Shown here piece by piece: positions 35,395 through 42,848 of a DNA stretch of 64,000 bases; within the stretch, counting starts at the first letter, position 1; every line of letters begins with the position of its first letter. The position numbers and the translations under genes are program-made. The notes under the pieces were generated by a model, which was not told the origin of the DNA, did not search any database, and saw only the letters and a list, made by a program, of their open reading frames with translations. This stretch comes from DASXZH01 sp036502005 (lineage in GTDB: Bacteria > Armatimonadota > Fimbriimonadia > Fimbriimonadales > Fimbriimonadaceae), in contig DASXZH010000011.1 of NCBI GenBank assembly GCA_036502005.1, forward strand, positions 25,994-89,993, written 5' to 3'.

Positions 35395-35922
35395 CTACCA
35401 GCACGGAAAATCCTTACAATATTTCTCCCAGAGATCGCCTTCCAGCGGGGGTGGAGTTGAGGAGGGTGCAAGAATCGCTCTTTGCATATGGATCTGGCCG
35501 GCGTGGTAGGCGTCGTGCTGGATAACCGTGGCAATAAGCTTCCAGCCGGGATAAAGAGTCCCATCGAAGCGTGGTCTTTCGGCATCAAAATCTTCGACCT
35601 CGGCCCAAGAACTCATCCAATAATCATGGGCTTCGTACAGCCACTTGACCAACTCGTCAAGGTTGGGCCAAATCGAATCTATTTTAGGCGATAGCTCTCG
35701 CCAACGCACTTCTGTATCGCGAAAGCCGACGCTTCCGTAAATGATCTTGCCATTGGCCACGTGGGCGATCTGACTTAAGATCGATCCCTCCGAGTGCAGA
35801 TATTCGCCGGGTTGTAATTCGAGCGAAGCCCAAGCCAGCTCTTGGGTCAGGCCTTCGATGGATTCCCGCATGGTTGCCCAAGCCATGTCAGCGAGTTTGA
35901 TGAGGGTGTCGCGGTCCGCCAT
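35395..35922 (-). CDS. DinB-family protein
   Basis: 175 residues of four-helix DinB/YfiT-like fold. Metal ligands are expected from the His in SILSQIAHVANG and the pair in QHDAYHAGQIHMQR (near 136-142). Members are metal-dependent proteins, often thiol transferases, or unknown. It is the first gene of a probable two-gene unit with the hydrolase. Confidence 0.8.
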   Translation of the reverse strand: MADRDTLIKLADMAWATMRESIEGLTQELAWASLELQPGEYLHSEGSILSQIAHVANGKIIYGSVGFRDTEVRWRELSPKIDSIWPNLDELVKWLYEAHDYWMSSWAEVEDFDAERPRFDGTLYPGWKLIATVIQHDAYHAGQIHMQRAILAPSSTPPPLEGDLWEKYCKDFPCW

Positions 35923-36076
35923 TTAGCAAATCTACCCCGCCCAGGGGCAAGAGAAAAAGGACAGGCGCGACTAGGAGGCCAGTGGTTTTATCTCCGATCC
36001 TCCCTTCGGAGTTGGAGCAATTGGGTTCATGATTCCGGCGGCCTGAAGGGCCAGCAATAACTTAGCAAATGGTGGA

Positions 36077-36195
36077 GTCTACGCCGCCTCAGGCGGCGTA
36101 GACGCAGCCCTGGTAACAAGCGGCCACCTTCTAAAAGGCAAATCGACAAACCGATGCCTCGCCACGAAGTGGCCCAGCGAAGGTTTGTCGATTTG
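36077..36195. repeat. Two adjacent strong inverted repeats
   Basis: A perfect 12-bp stem GTCTACGCCGCC/GGCGGCGTAGAC with a 3-base loop lies at 36077-36103. It is followed by a perfect 14-bp stem CAAATCGACAAACC (36139-36152) / GGTTTGTCGATTTG (36182-36195), whose loop itself contains GCCAC-GAA-GTGGC. The right side continues as a 34-base segment (36190-36223) matched at 40249-40282. No T-run follows, so simple terminators are unlikely. Confidence 0.8.
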
Positions 36196-36233
36196 ACGAT
36201 ACAAGAAATAACCCAAACCATTAAACTTGAGAA

Positions 36234-36467
36234 ATGAACTTAAGGCACCTTTCGGCAGACGCTCAAAAGGCCAACGCTGCTGCGGGATCCGCGTTTCTCC
36301 CTGTTGCTGGCGTGCTTTCCGTAATACTGCATGTCTTAATAGGGGACCGCTTCGAACGACTTCAGTTAGTTATTTTTTTTATTCCTGCGGCAATCGCCAT
36401 GTTCTACGTTAGGTATAGGGTCCTCAGATGGCTGGAGAATCAAGAGGCAACGCACGGGCGCGACTGA
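36234..36467 (+). CDS. Small membrane protein, unknown
   Basis: 77 residues with two hydrophobic helices (about 19-36 and 43-58) and a charged tail. No ribosome binding site of note and no family recognised. It sits directly after the inverted repeats in a gene-poor stretch; the coding call rests on composition. Confidence 0.4.
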   Translation: MNLRHLSADAQKANAAAGSAFLPVAGVLSVILHVLIGDRFERLQLVIFFIPAAIAMFYVRYRVLRWLENQEATHGRD

Positions 36468-36982
36468 ACACGTGACTTTGTGTTCGATCCACCTTATCGG
36501 AGGTCTCGCTAGCCCAATTCCAGAATCTTATTAGGATTATCTGGTGGAAGCTAATCTATTCGATTGCACTCAATCGGAATTCTCATGTGCGGTTGTCGGC
36601 AAATAGGCTCGTGACTCCGCTGCATCCTTAAGAGAAGGCCTCGAAGAAACCTTCACCGTTAACCGCCTTGGCCTCTCGCCGCTCCTTATCAAGTCGCTTG
36701 GAACCCGATGTACAGCGATGGACTTGCTCGGCATTCATTGATGCAGAGGACAATACGCGGATACAAAGACCTCTGGATGCTAAGGGCCGCAATCGATGAA
36801 GAAGCGATCCACCAGGGCGGGGTAGCATGACCACGCAGAGGAACCCGTCTAAACTCTAACTTAGTAGAACTTTAATTTCAACGCTTTGCTGCTTAGTGGT
36901 CTCGAAAACTATGTATGACCTCAACTCTTGAAACTATTTTTATGCTGATCAACTTTGGTTCGATTCCTAATACGAACAAAAC
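36468..36982. other. Gene-free stretch
   Basis: About 515 bp in which I see no credible gene, repeat or RNA. A 68-codon minus-strand ORF (36628-36834) has no family resemblance. The AT content rises towards 36880-36980, which may hold the promoter of the next gene. Confidence 0.5.
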
Positions 36983-38146
36983 ATGAAGATGCCTCGAAGT
37001 AAGCGCGGCAAATCCGGGCTCGTGTCGGCGGGCGTCATTGCCATATTATTACCCATTTCATCCCAGTGCACAAACTCAATCCCGGTCTTAAAGCAAAATA
37101 GTCCCGTCGAGCACGTTGTCGTTTCACGCCAAGATAGCTACATTTTCGTCACGGCCAAACTGGGATCAAAAACCCTGCGAATGTTCCTTGACAGCGCTGA
37201 CCTTCAATCAAGAGTCGCGATTACATCGCTGCCGACAGATTTCCATGGAAAAAATGTCGAACTGAAGGTTGGAAGCTTAGATTTAAATGTAGAACGGGCG
37301 GAACCTTCGGATCTTGCAGGCTTCTTAAAGAATTACAAATCCGTTGATGGAGAACTCGGGGCATCTTTTCTATCTAAGTGCGCCGTTGGCATTGATTACG
37401 AGAACCCCCACTCCACTATGGAACTGTGGCCCGGCGGCGTTAACAAAGCCGCAGCTGAGGAATGGATTGCAGCAAATTCTGGCAGAAAAACTGATGTTGT
37501 TGACTTAAAGGTAGGCCACCACGACCGAGTGGCCTTCACTGCTCTGATACAAAACGTGCCTTTCGAAATGTGTGTTGACACAGGGGCCACTGCTACCGCT
37601 TTGTCGGACGAGAGGCCAATCCCGAAAGAATGGTCGCTGATCATTAATGGGAGCGCTTCAGGTTACGGCGGAGACATTCAGGCAAAGATTTATCTCCCGG
37701 ACTTTTTGAAAGCAGGGGCTTATTCCTTTCTCAACCGTTGTGTATGTCAGGTTCCTATAGGTGCAAATATTTTCTCTCCGTGCGGCAGCGGAGTGCCGCG
37801 AGTTGTCATCGACTTTAAAGACGAGAAAATGTATCTGCCCGAGCCTAACGGTGTTCAAGAGGACTGGGATTGGGCTCTTACAGGATTATTCGGCTGGCAT
37901 TTTGTATTTAAAAATGATGCGATCACGATTGATCGCGCCTACTACGGTGGCCCAACTGACATTTACCAGATAGAAAGTATTGGTGATCTAAAAGCAGAAC
38001 AGATTTTAGGTGCCTGGAAAGATCCTAAGACTGCACATTCAGTTTTAACCCGACTACTGCAACTTACGGTGCCAGGAAACTATGCGAATGGTACAAAAAA
38101 TGGCCAGCCCTTCAGAACTCCGGTGCCGGCATTATTAGGGAACTGA
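36983..38146 (+). CDS. Exported retropepsin-like aspartic protease
   Basis: 387 residues. The signal-like N-terminus (about 9-28) ends at a cysteine (ISSQC), so it may be a lipoprotein. Two retropepsin-like halves can be seen: the second has FEMCVDTGATATALS (195-208), a classic DTGA active site; the first has RMFLDSADLQSRVAI (66-80), where the Gly is replaced and the site looks degenerate. It resembles bacterial periplasmic aspartic proteases of unknown target. Codon use and AT content are less biased than in neighbouring metabolic genes, as in acquired DNA. Confidence 0.7.
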   Translation: MKMPRSKRGKSGLVSAGVIAILLPISSQCTNSIPVLKQNSPVEHVVVSRQDSYIFVTAKLGSKTLRMFLDSADLQSRVAITSLPTDFHGKNVELKVGSLDLNVERAEPSDLAGFLKNYKSVDGELGASFLSKCAVGIDYENPHSTMELWPGGVNKAAAEEWIAANSGRKTDVVDLKVGHHDRVAFTALIQNVPFEMCVDTGATATALSDERPIPKEWSLIINGSASGYGGDIQAKIYLPDFLKAGAYSFLNRCVCQVPIGANIFSPCGSGVPRVVIDFKDEKMYLPEPNGVQEDWDWALTGLFGWHFVFKNDAITIDRAYYGGPTDIYQIESIGDLKAEQILGAWKDPKTAHSVLTRLLQLTVPGNYANGTKNGQPFRTPVPALLGN

Positions 38147-38150
38147 GACC

Positions 38151-38801
38151 CGTCTAACAACCTTCAACTATTTTTGGGACATCGCCGGATATTTCCTTGA
38201 TGCTGCTACTCAACTTTCTTATGTGCGGGCAAGACACTTGGTTACATCCTTGATACGGTGGTTGACCGTGGACCCTCTGTGGCCCAGGGAGCCAGCATAT
38301 CATTACGTGTACGGAAATCCTGACGCAAGGATAGATCCCAGCCGACAGTTGTCTATCTGGGCTCAATGTGCAATAGGTGGCGGGTTCGGCGCTCTATATT
38401 CGATACTTAGCGACTTCATTATTGGCAACCATATAAGGATTGCGCCGGCAGTCTGTCAGACAGCGGGCGGCTGTATAGCGGCGATTTTGGGGGCCATAGT
38501 TGGTACAGCACTGGCTGCGAGTGGTGTAGGGGCGGCCCTTGCAGGCTGCATCGATGGGCTCATTGCTTCCGCTGTAAGCGCCTTGGCCAATTGGCTTTGC
38601 TCGTTGCTCTCTCAAACCCGCAGCAGAGTTCTTTGGTATTGCATGTTAATTTCAATAGTTGTTGGCACTGTTTTAGGATGCGCTGGCGGAAACCTAGCCG
38701 AGGATACGATTAAGCATGATATTGAGGAGGGCGTCATCAGCCTGCTATCAAGCTTGGGCTTTCAAGTAAGCCTTCAGGTATGTAATTTTGCCGGGAGTTA
38801 G
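38151..38801 (+). CDS. Orphan RHS C-terminal tip with hydrophobic toxin-like domain
   Basis: The frame is open from 38151 with no clear start (GTG at 38223 is possible). It first reads AGYFLDAATQLSYVRARHL, then RWLTVDPLWPREPAYHYVYG and NPDARIDPS: the RHS core end, slightly decayed (normally ...RARHLD-SLGRW...DPSG). After it come about 150 residues with several hydrophobic Gly/Ala-rich helices and six or more cysteines (IAAILGAIVGTALAASGVGA, WYCMLISIVVGTVLGC). This fits an RHS tip acting on membranes, separated from its parent RHS gene. The following gene is a candidate immunity protein. Confidence 0.6.
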   Translation, partial: RLTTFNYFWDIAGYFLDAATQLSYVRARHLVTSLIRWLTVDPLWPREPAYHYVYGNPDARIDPSRQLSIWAQCAIGGGFGALYSILSDFIIGNHIRIAPAVCQTAGGCIAAILGAIVGTALAASGVGAALAGCIDGLIASAVSALANWLCSLLSQTRSRVLWYCMLISIVVGTVLGCAGGNLAEDTIKHDIEEGVISLLSSLGFQVSLQVCNFAGS

Positions 38802-38815
38802 GAAGGACAGGTAAA

Positions 38816-39100
38816 GTGGATAGAACAAATCGGCTAGAACGTACCGTAATCTTTTTAGAAAAATTTGCAAAGGCTCTCGTAGCAATCATGGCTCTGCAAT
38901 TCCTTGTGTTTGTAGTACCGGCGCTACTACCCTTTCGTTGGGCCAAGATATTTGAGGCTTGGCTTGAAACAGACTATCCTATTCCGAACGGTCTGAGAAT
39001 ATTCGTTTGTATCTTCGCCGTAGCTTGCGTGATAGTCGGATTTCTGTCCATGACTCTTCAGAGACGTCTGCGCGCAAGCAACAAAAGTGACGATATCTAG
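38816..39100 (+). CDS. Two-helix membrane protein, candidate immunity protein
   Basis: GTG start after GGAAGGACAGG. 94 residues with membrane helices at about 18-42 (LVAIMALQFLVFVVPALLPF) and 62-80 (FVCIFAVACVIVGFLSM). It begins 14 bp after the orphan RHS tip. Small membrane immunity genes directly after pore-forming or membrane-active toxin tips are a known arrangement, so it may protect against that tip. This is inference from position and topology. Confidence 0.55.
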   Translation: MDRTNRLERTVIFLEKFAKALVAIMALQFLVFVVPALLPFRWAKIFEAWLETDYPIPNGLRIFVCIFAVACVIVGFLSMTLQRRLRASNKSDDI

Positions 39101-39102
39101 GG

Positions 39103-39386
39103 ATGCAACTGTCTATACTCGGTACAATAATCAATGCAAACGGTGGGAGCGTGACGAGTAACCTATTACCTGGGTCATATATTCGTCTTGTCGGCAAGAA
39201 CGTTGCATGTGCGCCAACGCCACAAGCGCTGCCCGTGGATATAAGCTTTGCGGGTATTACTTCACGCCTGCCAACTACAATTGGCGCGGCCCCAACTGTC
39301 AAACATTCGTGCAGGCTTTGTTACTCAAATGCACAGGGAGCAAACTAGGATGGATTTCAATCGGTATCGACCCTACGTCATGTTAA
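39103..39386 (+). pseudogene. Fragment with NCQTF motif, possibly another toxin tip
   Basis: Two frames. The first (39103 to about 39185) reads LGTIINANGGSVTSNLLPGS. The second (39162-39386) reads GYKLCGYYFTPANYNWRG then PNCQTFVQALLLKCTG and ends at TAA 39384. The 'G-x-NCQTFV' pattern resembles the active-site Cys motif of LRAT/NlpC-like peptidase folds. A one-base loss near 39180 would join them. It may be a second displaced tip or a small secreted peptidase remnant. Confidence 0.4.
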
Positions 39387-39800
39387 TTACGGCGCTTGCT
39401 GTTGTTGCGCTCGCAGATCCCGGGGGAAAGCCTTCAGTTCGCCAGTCCAAGGGCGATTTGGCCGGATACTGGCAGAGCACCCTACTCAGCCGGAAGGGTC
39501 CGTCATTCGCGCGCGGAATGGAATTCTGGGCCACCGTCTCGCGGGTAATGGTGTTGCGAGAAGATGGAACCTATACTCTTTATGGATTCGGCAAGGAGCA
39601 ATACAGCGGAAAGTGGCTCCTGCAGCCAAATGTGCGGAGCCTTACGCTACGGGTGCCGCCGGAACCGGAAGCTCACGCTTCATGGGCAAAGCAACCCAGG
39701 GACATACGCCTCACCAATAGTGGGTCAATCTACCTTGACTGAGAAAAATTACGATGGCGTAGTCTGCAAATGGATGCGCCTCCCAATCTCGAAGCGCTAA
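39350..39800 (+). pseudogene. Secreted lipocalin-like protein, frameshifted near the end
   Basis: ATG 39350 after AGGGAG. The signal peptide (about 1-22) is followed by a lipocalin-like segment (KGDLAGYWQSTLL, LREDGTYTLYGFGKEQYSGKW). The first frame stops at 39742 after GSIYLD. With one T fewer in CCTTGACTGAG (39731-39735) it continues TEKNYDGVVCKWMRLPISKR to TAA at 39800. Probably a homopolymer length difference. Product about 149 residues, function unknown. Confidence 0.6.
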
Positions 39801-39844
39801 CCCTGGCTAATCAGAGGATGCAAGTTTGCGCTGATCTCCTTCGC

Positions 39845-40066
39845 TCAGTTCTTCGGGGGCAGTTGTAACTGCTCGGAATCTGTCCTTCTTTCTTGGGCAG
39901 TGACCCCCATAGGAAATCTTGCGCTAACCATCGGCTGGAGCCTTATTCGGCCGTCTGAGTCCGCTGAAAACTGGATACAGAACTTTCCCTTAGCCCCACA
40001 TTTTATCAACGCAAGATAGTGCGAAAATTCGTGCCCGACGATTTCTGCGATCTGATCTTTATTCAA
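39845..40066 (-). CDS. Fragment of an HExxH metallopeptidase-like protein
   Basis: From a TTG at 40066 it reads NKDQIAEIVGHEFSHYLALI; HEFSH is a zinc-peptidase HExxH motif. The same frame stays open and protein-like upstream to about 40190 (KTAFQCLSTNLQLFFGQAQF) without a start codon, so the 5' end is missing or mutated. The C-terminus ends in a Gln/Pro stretch shortly after, so no downstream third ligand is evident. A broken gene is more likely than a functional one. Confidence 0.45.
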   Translation of the reverse strand: MNKDQIAEIVGHEFSHYLALIKCGAKGKFCIQFSADSDGRIRLQPMVSARFPMGVTAQERRTDSEQLQLPPKN

Positions 40067-40155
40067 AAAGGTGAGATTAAGAGTGGTGATGAACTGGGCT
40101 TGTCCAAAAAACAGTTGAAGGTTGGTGCTAAGACACTGAAAGGCGGTCTTCCTCA

Positions 40156-40431
40156 GTGAATAACTCTGGAAGAGAAACCGCCTTGATTCGATTATGCGAT
40201 AAGAAAGACGTGGCCGATGCCTTGCTGGCTGAGGCTTTGTTAGGAATTGATTTGCCGATACAAGAAATAACCGAAACCATTTACCACCCCGTCGCGCGTC
40301 TACTTATCCGAGAACGCCTCAAAGTCGAATGTCGAAGGTCGAAAGTCGAAGGCCATCCAAGAAATTTTATGAAAACGCACCATTTTGAACCTATAGCGGC
40401 GGACATAATCCGCCACAAACCGCCAGAATAA
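40156..40431 (+). CDS. Unknown 91-residue ORF, likely a remnant
   Basis: It reads ETALIRLCDKKDVADALLAE and then LLGIDLPIQEITETIYHP. The second segment is encoded by the 34-base sequence that recurs at 36190-36223. After ERLKVE it runs into GTCGAA tandem repeats and a CCGCCA-rich tract, so the C-terminus is repeat-encoded. No family is recognised; it may be the start of a gene cut by repeat insertion. Confidence 0.3.
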   Translation: MNNSGRETALIRLCDKKDVADALLAEALLGIDLPIQEITETIYHPVARLLIRERLKVECRRSKVEGHPRNFMKTHHFEPIAADIIRHKPPE

Positions 40432-40552
40432 CTTCAAGACATCGCCATTCTGGCGTAGGAATTTCCCCGCCAAAATCCGCCACTTTCCGCCACAATAAGC
40501 CCAAAAAAGGGCCATTGCTTCCGCCAGAATCTTCGGCCTCCGCCAGAATTGC
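40318..40552. repeat. GTCGAA tandem and CCGCCA-rich cluster
   Basis: GTCGAA units with 1-2 base spacers at 40318-40350 resemble the AATCGAAA tandems of the lutB insert. From 40396 to 40552 the motif CCGCCA or its near form occurs about eight times (for example CCGCCACAAACCGCCAGAAT and TCCGCCACTTTCCGCCACAA), with GGCGGA and CATTCTGGCG facing them. The region could fold into several hairpins. Nothing else is evident before the next gene. Confidence 0.6.
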
Positions 40553-40603
40553 ACTTTGAAAACGGAATAGCGCACTGCGCTGAAGCCCAGCACTTAAAAC
40601 CTA

Positions 40604-42838
40604 ATGGTTTACCAAGCCGCCCTTCTTCTAATCGCGCCGCCAACCGGGGCTTTGATGATGCCCGATCCGCCCGCAAACAAGGATCAAGTTCGGTTCCTAG
40701 TCTGCGATTACAAGGGCTCGTCCCTCACGGGTACTCATGCCGTAACCAGGGACGCCGCCTGGACCTGCACTCGCCGCGGCTCGGCAAATAACTTCCAAGT
40801 CACCTTCCGACTCGCCAAAGGCACCGCCAAATCAAAAGGAGTCGCCGTCGCATTCGATTTCGCAGACTGGAGTCCGAAGAACTACGTTCTCGTGCCGGCC
40901 GTGGTCTACAACGGCAACCGCATGAATGCTTTGGGCGGGGAGTACATGCCGCCCTACCCGCCTTCAATGTTCTTTAACCCAAAGCTGCCGGTCACCATGT
41001 CCAACAACCCCCGGCTTGAACTCAAGCCAGGCAAGCCATCGCTCATCGAGCTTCTAACCGGCAATGCATCGGATCCCGCGATGGCCTTCTATTCGCCTAG
41101 TCAAAAGAAAGGATTCATTCTTCTATGCGAGCAAAAATCGCGATTCGGCAACAACGAGTTACGGATTGAAGAGAATGCTGCCCAGAATCGGATCGGCTTC
41201 ATCGTCAGCGCGCCGGGCGTGCGCGAACGCGCAGCCGGATTTGGAGGATTCCGCCCAAGCGGCGATGTCGCCGCAGATTGGCGAGTCGGCGACGAACTCA
41301 CCCTCAGGTTCAAAACCTACACATTTCAAGCCAATGGTATCCAAGACCTCCTCGATAAGTTTCTTTCCGTTCGTAAATCGCTTACCGGTCCTAACCATCC
41401 GCAAAATCCTGTCCCCATGAGCAAAATGGCCGAAGTGCTCGAATCACGCTTCAAAAAGCGGTGGCAAGTGGCACCCGTTGGAGGTTATTACCTCCCCGAA
41501 AACAGCCCCGACTTCCAACTGGGCTGGGTAAGTGGATTCATGCAAACGCCCATGCTTGCAATGGGTGACCCCCTCGAGCGAGCGCATATCGAGCAACAAT
41601 TTGACTTTGTAGTGGGCAAGCTCCAAGGCAAGAGTGGGCTTTTTTACGGCGGGATCACCGCCAACGGCCAGATCCGAGCTGACCGATCGCTGAACGGCCG
41701 GGTCTTCGCGCTAACCCGAAAAGACGCGGACACCCTCGTCATGTTCTTCAAGTTCTTCCAGATACTGAAAGAGCAGGGACATGGTGACGAGATCAAACCG
41801 GAATGGGTGCAGTCGGCAAAGCGGCTTGCTTCTGCGTTCGTATCGCTTTGGAAAAAATACGGAGAGTTTGGGCAATATCTCGACCCGGAAACCGGCGAAA
41901 TCACCGTTTATAACTCCACCTCCGGCGCCCTCGTGCCGGCAGGGCTCGCTTTGGCGGCAAACTACTTTCACGACCCAGAGTTCTTGCGCGTCGCCAAGGA
42001 TTCGGCCAACTTTTACTACTACCGAGATGTTGTCGGCCGAGGTTTTACCGGAGGGCACTGCGGCGATATTTCGCAAGACCCAGATTCTGAGTCAGCCTTC
42101 GGATTTTTGGAATCCCTAATGGCCGTTTATTGGGCAACCGGCGACCCGAACTGGCTAAATAAATCGAGGGTCGAGGCGGCTCTAGCCTCTACCTGGGTCC
42201 TCGCCTACGACTATGTTTTCCCTCCTAAAAGCGATATCGGAAAGAAGGGCTATCCCATGGCGGGCGCCGTATTCGCCAGCGCCCAGAACAAACACGCCGC
42301 GCCAGGTATCTGCACTTCCTCTGGCGACTACCTTTTCAAGCTCTTCCGCGCGACTGACGATCGGCGCTATGCCGACTTACTGCGCGACATTCAGCATGCT
42401 GCCACCGAGGCCACGGATTCCCCCGGCCACCCAACATCTCTGGATGGATTCGGCTCCTCTATGGAACGCATCCAGCCAACCGATGCGGAAGGAAAGGGCG
42501 CAGTCGGCAACTTTCTCCATGGGCACAATACTTGGTGTGAACTGGATGGCCTAATGATGTCGGTGGAGATCCCTGGAATCTACCTGCGGACGGACTCCGC
42601 GCATCTCTATGTTTTCGATCAGGTTGAAGCCCACGTGATTAGGCGCACAAAGGATGGGGTTAAGCTTGCTATTACAAACTCGACCCCCTACGACGCCAAA
42701 GTGTCCGTATTTGGTGAAACAACCGCTAAAGCCAAGCAGCCACTGGGCTACGTCTCCTACCTCGGCTGGCCGCGCGTCGCGGTTCCGGCGAACTCTACCA
42801 CCGAAGTGATCGTCGCCCCAAACGGAGCCGTTCATTAA
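40604..42838 (+). CDS. Large uncharacterised protein with helical toroid domain, probably glycan-active
   Basis: 744 residues. The N-terminus (YQAALLLIAPPTGALMM) is only a weak signal; annotation may miss the start. About 25-260 are beta-rich. About 290-650 are helical with paired motifs (YSPSQKKGFILLC, GLFYGGITANGQIRADRSL, FTGGHCGDISQDPDSESAFG) as in (alpha/alpha)-toroid enzymes acting on sugars. About 660-744 form a final beta domain. I cannot assign a GH or PL family. It is followed 10 bp later by another large unknown protein, so they probably act on the same polymer. Confidence 0.6.
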   Translation: MVYQAALLLIAPPTGALMMPDPPANKDQVRFLVCDYKGSSLTGTHAVTRDAAWTCTRRGSANNFQVTFRLAKGTAKSKGVAVAFDFADWSPKNYVLVPAVVYNGNRMNALGGEYMPPYPPSMFFNPKLPVTMSNNPRLELKPGKPSLIELLTGNASDPAMAFYSPSQKKGFILLCEQKSRFGNNELRIEENAAQNRIGFIVSAPGVRERAAGFGGFRPSGDVAADWRVGDELTLRFKTYTFQANGIQDLLDKFLSVRKSLTGPNHPQNPVPMSKMAEVLESRFKKRWQVAPVGGYYLPENSPDFQLGWVSGFMQTPMLAMGDPLERAHIEQQFDFVVGKLQGKSGLFYGGITANGQIRADRSLNGRVFALTRKDADTLVMFFKFFQILKEQGHGDEIKPEWVQSAKRLASAFVSLWKKYGEFGQYLDPETGEITVYNSTSGALVPAGLALAANYFHDPEFLRVAKDSANFYYYRDVVGRGFTGGHCGDISQDPDSESAFGFLESLMAVYWATGDPNWLNKSRVEAALASTWVLAYDYVFPPKSDIGKKGYPMAGAVFASAQNKHAAPGICTSSGDYLFKLFRATDDRRYADLLRDIQHAATEATDSPGHPTSLDGFGSSMERIQPTDAEGKGAVGNFLHGHNTWCELDGLMMSVEIPGIYLRTDSAHLYVFDQVEAHVIRRTKDGVKLAITNSTPYDAKVSVFGETTAKAKQPLGYVSYLGWPRVAVPANSTTEVIVAPNGAVH

Positions 42839-42848
42839 AGTTAAAGCC

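Noticed and set aside
36628..36834. 68-codon minus-strand ORF
   Set aside because: No family resemblance, no ribosome binding site, composition unlike neighbouring genes.
40300..40676. Two minus-strand ORFs across the CCGCCA tract
   Set aside because: They encode only the repeat (WRILAGKFLRQNGD-like strings) and are not credible proteins.
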